Part shown: positions 44,889 through 52,700 of the stretch, piece after piece
Numbering within the stretch: position 1 is the first letter of the stretch
How the letters are laid out: each line of letters opens with the position of its first letter
DNA from: Anthonomus grandis grandis
Taxonomy: Eukaryota; Arthropoda; Insecta; Coleoptera; Curculionidae
Length of the DNA stretch: 64,000 bases
Assembly (NCBI RefSeq): GCF_022605725.1
Contig: NC_065563.1
Location: 10,690,518-10,754,517, forward strand
Reading direction: 5' to 3'
Notes under the pieces: generated by a model
The model's database searches: none
Told to the model about the DNA's origin: nothing
Seen by the model: the letters and a program-made list of their open reading frames with translations, nothing else
Program-made: the position numbers and the translations under genes

Positions 44889-45242
44889 CTTAAGAACAAG
44901 TCCGAAACATCAGGTGCTTTTTTATATATGATTGGCTTACTAAACTCTTTTTGTTTAACTTTACGACAAACTAGTTTTTTTTTCTTTTTGTTTTGGTGCA
45001 GGTGTAGGTATAATCCTTATATTTATTCTTTATTATTATTATTAAACTAACTTATTATACTTGGGAATATACGTAGTTAGATAGTTTCTTGGCTAAGATT
45101 TTTTTTTTATAACCAGAGAACTTCAGCTTTTATTTTATACAGATATATCAATTTATTACAAGTGCATACCTAGTAAGTACCTAAATCTGCAACAACTAAG
45201 TATATATTATTCCTAAAAACTTATAACTAATCGCAATATTTT

Positions 45243-48040
45243 ATGTCGTTAAAAATAGCACATATTAACTGTAGATCCCTGCTGGCTCATTTTGAGGATT
45301 TTAAGAATGATTATTGTAAAAAGGACTTTAGCCTGATTGCAGTCACCGAAAGTTGGCTTAGTCTTAATATTGATAGTAGTGCAATACAGATCAGTAATTA
45401 TCAATTAATAAGAAATGATCGTCAAAATCTTAGGGGTGGTGGTATTGTTGCCTATGTCCGGAATGGTTTATCATATGAAATTATTTTATCTGAAAGTCAT
45501 GATTTTTTTGAAAGTTTATGGGTAAAAATTTTTATTAGTAAGGAGCCATACATTTTCGGCATAGTCTATAGGCCTCCAAGTTCAAATATTCAGAGTTTTT
45601 TTTTAACTTTAGAGGAAACACTAATTGACATTTTTTCAAATTTTAATAATATAACGTGTCTAGGTGATTTTAACATTGATATATCTAAATTAAATTACAG
45701 TCATGCAACTCAGCTTATTTCTTTGTGTGAAACTTTCGATTTGAAGCAACTTATAACCGAGCATACTCGTAAGACCAACAACACTAGTTCAATTATAGAT
45801 CTTATTTTTACAAATCATGTTGGCATTTTGAAGTCTGGCATAATAAGCTCTACATTTTCTGACCATTTTAGCGTTTTTTGTGAATTTAATGTGACGGAGT
45901 CTATTGTACAACCGCACATTGTATCTTACAGATCCTTAAAAGATATAAACCTAAACAACTTTCAAGAGGATTTGGAGGCTGTTCCATTTCATTTAATATA
46001 TGAATTCGAATCCATAGATGATAAGATACATTTTTTAAACAATAATTTACTCAAATTATTCGACAAGCATGCTCCTATTAAAACTATAGTTGTTCGAAAA
46101 AAAAAAGATTCTCCGTGGCTGACAGATAATATTAAACTATTGCAAAAATTAAGAAATAAGGCATTAAAGGATTTTAAAACAACTAAACTGCCAGCTAAAT
46201 GGAATTATTACAAACAGCTTAGAAACTATACAACAACAGCGATTAGAGCGGAAAAAAGGGCTTTTTATAGTGATAAATTTGAGAATTGTACATACAAGGA
46301 CAAGTGGCGTGAACTAAGAAAAATATTGCCATCAAAGCAGAAGCAAATTCCTAAATCTTTTGTAAATACCAACAATTTTAATTCATATTTTATAGATAGT
46401 ACAAGAGTGACAAATATTGATAATTGTGATGAGTTAATTAATTTTTATGATCAGAATGCATTACCAACCTTAAATAAGTTTTCTTTTCATCCCACTGATT
46501 ATAATACTATTTCTGCAATTATATTACGTATTAAGTCTAAAGCATTCGGGGTGGATAATCTTAATATTACGTTAATTCAACTATGCTGTCCTTTTATTAT
46601 ACCATTTATTTTACATATTGTTAACGAGTGTATTAATAAAAACTACTTTCCCAAATGCTGGAAAGAAGCCTTTGTGTTGCCATTGCCGAAAGTGCATAAT
46701 CCAACTGATTTTAGTCAATTTAGGTCTATTAGTATTTTACCAACGTTTTCAAAAATTCTCGAATGCATTCTAGACTCTCAAATTCGTAGTTTTCTTAATA
46801 ATAATGATATTTTACCACCTAAGCAATCTGGATTTAGAACAAATTATAGTTGTACTTCGGCTATGGCGGACGTTATTGATGACGTAATTCGGGCTAGGGA
46901 TGAGGGTAAGATTTCTGCTCTGGTGTTGTTGGATTATACTAAAGCTTTTGATTTCGTTAGCCACTCAATTTTAAAGTCTTTGTTTCATTATATTGGCTTT
47001 TCTGATGCTGCTATTAATTTAATTGCCTCTTATTTAAATAATAGGATTCAACGTGTTAAAATAGACAACGACATATCTGATCCTTTGGAAGTTGAAAGTG
47101 GTGTGCCTCAGGGTAGTATTTTAGGACCCTTGTTTTTTATCATTTACACGTCTAGATTTTATCTTCAATTAAAGCATTGTCCCATCATTTTTACGCAGAC
47201 GACACGCAGTTATATTATTCATTTTTACCAGGAGATTTTAAAATGGCTGAGTTTAAAATTAATCAAGATTTACAAGCTATTTGTGATGTTTCTTCAAAGC
47301 ATTTATTAAAATTAAATCCTTCGAAGTCATCTATAATGTTCATAGGTAATCGAACTAATGTAAATAATATTTTAAATGGTATAAACATTAAATTGGGGGA
47401 CGAAAGAATTCCAGTTGTTGACAAATGTAAGAGTTTGGGCCTTATAGTAGATAATAATATTCGTTTTAAACATCACGTGTCTAATATTCTTAAAAAGGCA
47501 TATCTTGCTTTGAAATTAATTTATTTGCATAGACACTATTTAAGTAAAGATATTAAGAAGCTTTTATGTGATTCATTGGTCCTTTCACAATGTAATTACT
47601 GTGATGTAGTATATGGCTGGTGTCTTGATTATGAGGATAGGGGTAGACTGCAAAAGCTCCAAAACTCTTGCATTCGACTAATATTTGGCATTCGTAGGAG
47701 AAACCGCATTTCCCATAAACTTCACGAACTTGGATGGCTTAATATGCATAATCGAAGAATTGCTCATTCTTTAACATTTTTTTATAAAATTTTAATATAT
47801 CGTAGTCCGCCCTATCTCTATCAAAAAATAAGTTTTAGAAATGATGTACACCATTTAAATTTAAGAAGAAATACTATTCTCATTCCGAGACATAAAACAC
47901 AGTTATTTAAACGATCATTTTCTTACAATTTTGCTTATCAAATAAATTCTTTAAATTTGGATCCGGACCAATTATTAATTTCTTGTAATACTTTTCGTAG
48001 GAGGATGATTGTAAATCTAATGAATCAGCAGGGTATATAA
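45243..48040 (+). pseudogene. LINE ORF2: endonuclease and reverse transcriptase, one frameshift
   Basis: Start MSLKIAHINCRSLLAHFEDF, the usual ISHINCRS-type beginning of the apurinic endonuclease (EEP) domain. Its blocks are visible in order: VTESWLS, GGGIVAYVRNG, YRPPSSN, GDFNID, IDLIFTNH and SDHFSVF. The RT domain follows at about residues 470-650: FVLPLPKVHNPTDFSQFRSI, KQSGFRTNYSCTSAMADVI, VLLDYTKAFDFVSHSIL (block A, catalytic D) and ESGVPQGSILGPLFFIIY. Near 47150 one base is lost or gained, and the frame from 47177 carries HHFYADDTQLYYSF (block C, catalytic DD), LGLIVDNNIRFKHHVSNIL and the C-terminal domain to NLMNQQGI-stop at 48040. Together about 930 residues. It would nick target DNA and copy element RNA; the frameshift precedes the catalytic DD, so this copy cannot make a full enzyme. 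Confidence 0.88.
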
Positions 48041-48509
48041 TTTAAGTTCTTTTTTTTTAACTTTTTGAATGGTTGTTTTCTTAAGTAATTTATTACAATT
48101 TTTGGTATTGGGATCATTTTATTTATTTATTTATTGTCTGCAATAATTTTTCTATTTTTTGTTATTTAACAAAAAATTTAATCTGTTTTTTGGGTATTTG
48201 CAGTGTGTATTATTTTGCTTGATGTTAAACTGTCAAATTTAGAATTTAGAACTCTTATGTAGTATTATGTAGGTTTATTAGGTGTATGATTAAAGAAAAA
48301 GCTGTATTTAATCAGTTATTAGTTAAGCGTTACTGTTAATGAGCGTTACTGAAATTACCATTTTTTTTTAATGAAGTGTGGGGCCACAATGTTAAAGACC
48401 AGAATCTGCCATGGCAGAATTCTGAATTTGTAGGCCTTTTATTTGCGTAAATTTATTGCTAGATTTTGTAAACTGGTATTTTTTTTGTTTCTTCTATGCA
48501 AATAAAAAA

Positions 48510-48545
<36 letters not shown>

Positions 48546-49619
48546 TATGGCTACAACACGATGGAGCGCCAGCTCATTTTTCACTTATTGTCCGCGAGTT
48601 TATAAATGACAATTTTGGAAGGCGCTGGATTGGCCGCGGAGGCCCTGTCACCTGGCCAGCGCGCTCGCCAGATTTGACACCCTTAGATTTTTTTCTTTGG
48701 GGGCATATGAAAAGTCTCGTATATGAAACTCCAGTCGAGTCAGAAGAAGACCTGGTGGCCAGAATTTCCGCAGATGCTGAAGTAATCCAAACCACGCCTG
48801 ATATTTTTAACCACGTCAACCTTAATATGGTGCGTAGATACAAGTGGCTACCTTAACTTTTTTTAAACATTTATTTTTTATTTACGCCAGATTTTTTTTT
48901 AATTGTTTATTAATAATAATAGGTAATTCATTTTTGTATCTCATAACTTGCTTTTCGTCAATTTTCACAAAAACTGTGATATTTACCATTTACCGACTTT
49001 TACTAAGAGCACCTTTTTTATGTAAAAAGCATAGAAACATCATAATCTAATGCCCAAACAGAAAACAGGGCAGAAATAAGTCTTAAAGACTGGTAAATAT
49101 TTTTTTATTTAGTAGGTTCAAAAGAATAAACGTACTAACAATAATTTACCTCCCAAAATTGGTTGCGGTAGCTAAAGTAGTTCCGGAGCTATTAAAAAAA
49201 AACTAGTTTTTAAAGGTTATTCTCAAAGAGCTCTAGCTCCCTGAGGAAGCTTTTCCGGACCCATGTTTATATGAACTTTTGATTGTCTTTTGACGTTTTC
49301 TATCTGCCCTAAAAGTTTGTAACATGATCAACGGAACACCCTGTAGATAGACTAACTTTAAAAGCCGATTATGATTTATTTTGCAACGACTTATTTTTAA
49401 AATATCAGTTCCAAAACTAGCATTGTTGATTTTTAAATCTAATTTTTTAAATTAACAGTTTTTTTCGATTCTCTGTAATTTCAATAAAAGTGACAAAACG
49501 AGTTTTGGAATAAGGATAACTCATATGTAATAGAAAGTCTCTTCTTTCATTCCAAAATAGCGTAAAAAACTGTTCCACGCTGCTTTTCAAATATTTCCAA
49601 ATATGTTGAAATTCGCCAT

Positions 49620-49812
49620 TCAACTCCTTTATTTTCTATCACAGTTGACATTTCAGACATTAATGACATTGTTGACAGTTGACAAGCGTCAATCAACTGC
49701 CTAGAAGAATATTGAGAGTCATTTTTTGGCACTTCGAGGCAGTTGAAAGAATCAATTTTTTCCAGAGAATTGCCTGGAAGAAGTTTCAACTGCCTTAAAT
49801 AGTCAGTTGAGT
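49620..49812 (-). repeat. inverted single copy of the satellite junction
   Basis: Read on the - strand this segment (CTCAACTGACTATTTAAGGC... to ...AATGTCAACTGTGATAGAAA) matches 52602-52778, the place where the 190-bp array meets the 385-bp array, almost base for base. That includes GATTGACGCTTGTCAACTGT and ATTCTTCYAGGCAGTT. It is thus inverted relative to the array, 1.8 kb from the array's left edge, with PH-gene exons 5 and 6 in between. Confidence 0.85.
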
Positions 49813-49845
49813 TTCCTAAGCCTAAGGCCACACTCCTTTCAATCA

Positions 49846-49960
49846 CGTGATCGTCCCTATAATAACAAACACACGGTCGCGTGATGTTTGCACTATAAAC
49901 CACCCGTGTGACGTAGCGATTCAAGATGGCCGCCGAAAGTACATACCGAGGACTAGTAGA
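49846..49960. repeat. GGCCGCC-type MITE copy (diverged)
   Basis: CGTCCCTATAATAACAAACA at the left and GATGGCCGCCGAAAGTACAT, ACCGAGGAC at the right. It matches the right half of the copies at 51001, 55255, 61004 and 63541 and also has the TCACGTGA word of the 61-63 kb copies. Inverted tips are weak (GTCCCTATAAT against GTCCTCGGTAT). Confidence 0.5.
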
Positions 49961-50043
49961 GAGTGTTTTTTTGTTCAATTAATTAATTGAAGTTGAGGTT
50001 ATTTAGGAGTTTTACGCTAATTATAAATAATTTTTATTCCTAC

Positions 50044-50282
50044 CTTGACCTTTTCCCGCAGCATATACTGTAACTCGCTGAGTTTCTGAGCAGTTTCTTC
50101 TTCTCCCTCGATGGTTTCCTTTAATTTATCGACCCTCTCGGTGGACGAGTTTTGCTTCTTGCTCTTTGATTTCTTGTTCAACACCCGCTGAAGGAAACTC
50201 TCCGATTTCCGGACTTTTCGATCCTTTTCCTCCGGGGATGACTTTTTCGATTTTTTACCAAATCCAAACCGTTTTTTCTTCT
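50044..50282 (-). CDS. PH-domain adaptor-like protein, exon 6
   Basis: Acceptor GGATTTCAG ends at 50283 and donor GTAGGA starts at 50043. It reads (E)KKKRFGFGKKSKKSSPEEKD, RKVRKSESFLQRVLNKKSKS, ERVDKLKETIEGEEETAQKL and SELQYMLREKVK. Highly basic first half (possible nuclear or membrane-binding stretch), then a probable coiled coil continuing into exon 7. A 54-nt intron separates it from exon 5; being a multiple of three without a stop, it can also be read through. Confidence 0.82.
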
Positions 50283-50336
50283 CTGAAATCCGTTTTACAT
50301 CAAAGAAAATTGGAGACAAAATACAAAACCTTTTAC

Positions 50337-50614
50337 CATTAGCACAAGACTCTTGAGAGGAACCCGAACTGTTTCTGGTTTTATTTAGAGCCTCCTCGAT
50401 GACCATATAGTCGAGGTTCGAGTTAATTTCCAATAATTGCGGTTTACCTGCTAAAGTTTCTCTGACCTGTTCGATATCCGTGTAACCTTCGTCATCTTCT
50501 TTAATTAGCAAATTATGATTAACGTCTGGATGAATATCCAGGTCATCACACTCGAGTTCTTTTGAGTCCCAGTAGATGTCGTTGCTAGTCATCATGCTGG
50601 TTCTGTGGTTCTCC
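50337..50614 (-). CDS. PH-domain adaptor-like protein, exon 5
   Basis: Acceptor TTTTTTTTTAG ends at 50615 and donor GTAAAAG starts at 50336. It reads (G)ENHRTSMMTSNDIYWDSKEL, DIHPDVNHNLLIKEDDEGYT, QVRETLAGKPQLLEINSNLD and YMVIEEALNKTRNSSGSSQE, ending SCAN. Acidic, with tyrosines in YWDS, YTDI and YMVI contexts. The downstream 54-nt intron (50336-50283) has a good donor and a pyrimidine-rich TTTCTTTGATG...TTTCAG end; retention would add 18 residues. Confidence 0.82.
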
Positions 50615-50670
50615 CTAAAAAAAAACACTTTTTTCCTTTTTTGTTTTATTGGCTGCTTACGTTTACTTAC

Positions 50671-50956
50671 CCATTCGACTCCTCTTTGCAATCGAGCGTT
50701 TCGTAAAGCTCCTCGTCCAGGTCTGGTTTATTTTCAAAAAATACGTCATCCTTAACGTGATCCAGGGTATCATATATGGAGTTCACGCTATTTGCCGTGA
50801 TATTTTTTTTGGAATTATCCAGATTCTTCAGTTCCTGACTGCTCATCCCGTGTTTAGCGAGTAAAGGGAGCGACTCCGTAGAGAAGGATTTTAACTTTTG
50901 CGCCTGTAATTGCGGCAAGTTGAGACCGGCCTGGAGATTTTTAGAAAATATTCCAC
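50671..50956 (-). CDS. PH-domain adaptor-like protein, exon 4
   Basis: Acceptor GGTTTTTTAG ends at 50957 and donor GTAAGT starts at 50670. It reads (G)GIFSKNLQAGLNLPQLQAQK, LKSFSTESLPLLAKHGMSSQ, NITANSVNSIYDTLDHVKDD and NKPDLDEELYETLDCKEESN. Two similar tyrosine motifs, IYDTL and LYETL, lie 26 residues apart; both fit YxxL/I SH2- or adaptin-binding patterns (inference). GT at the start completes the glycine begun in exon 3. Confidence 0.85.
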
Positions 50957-50969
50957 CTAAAAAACCCCA

Positions 50970-51182
50970 CACATTATTGATAAAATATTACTTTTGGAGT
51001 AACCCCGGTAATATAACGAACACAAGGACACGCCTCTCTGGCAAATAAAATATATGAAGCTCCGCTCACAGTTTGGCCAACATGGCCGCCGTAAGAGTTA
51101 CATACGGGGGACAATAGAAAAGTATTTAAAAAATCATAAACGCATTTGGGGTTACTCCCATAATAATATTGATAAAATGCAA
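50970..51182. mobile_element. GGCCGCC-type MITE with inverted ends
   Basis: Core from CCCCGGTAATATAACG (51004) to GTTACATACGGGGGACAA (about 51112), containing CCAACATGGCCGCCGTAAG. Outside the core TTGGAGTAACCCC (about 50995) pairs with GGGGTTACTCCCA (about 51146), and ATTGATAAAAT recurs inverted as ATTTTATCAAT (about 51182). So the inverted tips may span about 40 bp and the whole unit about 210 bp. No coding capacity. Located just inside the intron before exon 4. Confidence 0.6.
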
Positions 51183-51399
51183 AGAAAACTCCTTTAATTT
51201 TTGACCTGAAATACGAGTAAACAGTCCCTAAAAGTTCCTGTACACTCTCTTAAAAGAATCATGAGAATCCCCTAAGAGATTTTTGAGTTATGTGTATATT
51301 CTTACTGTTTGAAGTTGTCCAAGTGTTATCACTCAGGGCTTACAGTGTGTGTAGCCATGGCTTTAGAGTTTAAGTTATTAGGTTAAGAACTTAAGGCTG

Positions 51400-52700
51400 A
51401 GACACACTCAAAAATTCCACGCAGTTAAAACTTCTTTCAGGTCTTTTTCCCTGGAAAAGTTAATTTAGCTACTTGAAACTCAAATGACTATTCCAGGCAG
51501 TTGAAACTTCTTCCAGGCGATTTCCTGGAAAAAATTTATGCCTTCAACTGCCTGAAAGTGCCGGAAAATGACTCTCAATAGTGTCAATTGCCTGGACGTA
51601 TCAAAAATTACTTCCATAACTTTAAAATTGCATCGAATGCCTTGAAAAGTGTCTTTAACTACTTGAAGCTCAAGTGACTATTTTAGGCAGTTAAAACTTT
51701 CTCCAGGCAATTCTCTGGAAGAAATTGATGCTTTCAACTGCCTAAAAGTGCCGAAAAATGACTCCCAATAGGGTCATCTGCCTGGACGTATTAAAAATAC
51801 TTTCCTTACTTTAAAATAGCCTCAAATGTCTTGAAAAATTGCTTTAACTACTTGTACCTTAAGTGACTATTCCAGGCAGTTGAAACTTCTTCCAAGCAAT
51901 TCTCTGGAAGAAATTGATGCTTTCAATTGCCTGAAGGTACCAGAAAATGACTCCCAATAATGTCATTTGCCTGAATGTATCAAAAATTACTTCCATTACA
52001 TTAAAATTGCCTCAAATGCCTTGAAAAGTTGCTTTAACTACTTGAAACTCAACTGACTATTTAAGGCAGTTGAAACTTCTTCCAGGCAATTACCTGGAAG
52101 AAATGGATGCCTTCAACTGCCTGAAAGATTACTCCCAATAGTGTCAATTGCCTGAACATATCAAACAATAACTTCCACTAAATCAAAACTCCTTCAAATG
52201 TCTAGAAAAGTTGCTTTAACTACTTGAAACTCAAGTGACTATTCCAGGGAGTTGAAACTTCTTCCAGGCAATTCCCTGGAAAAAATGTATGCCTTCAACT
52301 ACCTGAAAGTGCCGGAAAATGACTCCCAATAGTGTCATCTGCCTGGACGTATCAAAAATGACTTTCATTACTTTAAAATAGCCTCAAATATCTTGAAAAG
52401 TTGCTTTAACTTAAATGACTATCCCAGGCAGTTTAAAACTTCCTGCAGGCAATTCTCCGGAAAAAATTGATCCTTTCAACTGCCTTGAAGTGCCAAAAAA
52501 TGACTCTCAATAGTATCAATTGCCTGGACGTATCAACAATTACTCCCATTACTTCAACATTGCCTTAAATGCCTTGAAAAGTTGCTTTAACTACTTGAAA
52601 CTCAACTGACTATTTAAGGTAGTTGAAGCTTCTTCCAGGCAATTCTCTGGAAAAAATTGATTCTTTCAACTGCCTTGAAGTGCCAAAAAATGACTCTCAA
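51400..52700. repeat. satellite array, 190-bp unit, about seven copies
   Basis: The anchor word GACTATTCCAGGCAGTTGAA (with variants) falls at about 51486, 51676, 51865, 52055, 52237, 52417 and 52608: spacings 190, 189, 190, 182, 180, 191. Each unit also has CTTCCAGGCAATTCTCTGGA, TTTCAACTGCCTGAAAGTGC, AAAATGACTCCCAATAGTG and AGTTGCTTTAACTACTTGAA. Copies differ at perhaps 10-15% of sites. No ORF. Within a unit TTCCAGGCAGTTGAA and TTCAACTGCCTGAA are inverse of each other, so each unit can fold into hairpins. Confidence 0.92.

Larger units (their letters stand above)
44115..48541 (+). mobile_element. full-length LINE (non-LTR retrotransposon), TSD AACTTA
   Basis: AACTTA at 44109-44114 and again at 48542-48547 marks the target duplication, so the element runs from GGGGTGAGCAATAGCC (44115) to the end of an (ATT)n tail (about 48510-48541). 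It has a short 5' leader, ORF1 (44223-44891), a 350-bp spacer, ORF2 (45243-48040 with one frameshift) and a 500-bp 3' UTR. Length 4427 bp. RT C-terminal text is related to the truncated copy at 41120-42395. The Jockey/CR1 group is likely; the clade needs a tree. One frameshift in ORF2 is the only clear defect, so the copy is young. Confidence 0.9.
43380..48856 (+). pseudogene. mariner-like DD41D transposase split by a LINE
   Basis: Part 1, 43380-44114: MEDYTFAEYADMLLIYGEVR (first HTH), NIRIPDFEEEVLQRFEDNPS and STRAVADAMHVNHVRVWNVV (second HTH), YVLFTDEA then a TGA where the first catalytic D lies, and NVWAGI-like and RLIGPIMLPPRL text in the same or shifted frame, ending PLNIRQNL. Part 2, 48542-48856: WLQHDGAPAHFSLIVREFI (second D) and WPARSPDLTPLDFFLWGHMK (third D; 41 residues between the Ds), ending KWLP-stop. 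At the break both sides carry AACTTA, and dropping one copy gives NLWLQHDGAP in one frame. The gene also has its own stops in part 1 (43862 and 44034) and is inactive. Confidence 0.85.
42834..49343 (+). mobile_element. mariner-like (DD41D) element with about 400-bp inverted repeats, split by a LINE
   Basis: Left end CGGGGTGTTCCGTTGATCAT (42834); right end, read on the - strand from 49343, CAGGGTGTTCCGTTGATCAT. TA flanks both sides (42832-42833 and 49344-49345). The inverted match continues through GGGTCCGGAAAAGCTTCC, GAGCTCTTTGAGAATAACC and GTACGTTTATTCTTTTGAAC to about 43260 on the left and 48940 on the right, with small gaps, so the arms are about 400 bp. The transposase is on the + strand, in two parts around the LINE 44115-48541. 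Removing the LINE leaves an element of about 2.08 kb, close in size to that at 29155-31295. Confidence 0.88.
39620..49522 (+). mobile_element. DNA transposon E4 of the 'GQNKN' family, carrying nested insertions (TSD ATAT)
   Basis: Left tip GAGTTATCCGTTTCCAAAAC (39620); right tip, read on the - strand from 49522, GAGTTATCCTTATTCCAAAA. The match runs on through CTCGTYTTRTC, about 25 bp. ATAT flanks both ends (39616-39619 and 49523-49526). Between the tips lie a spliced transposase gene, a truncated LINE (about 41120-42395) and a mariner-like element (42834-49343), itself split by a full-length LINE. Without the mariner insertion E4 would be about 3.4 kb. Its right tip sits only 180 bp beyond the mariner, which is why it is easily missed. 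Confidence 0.75.
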
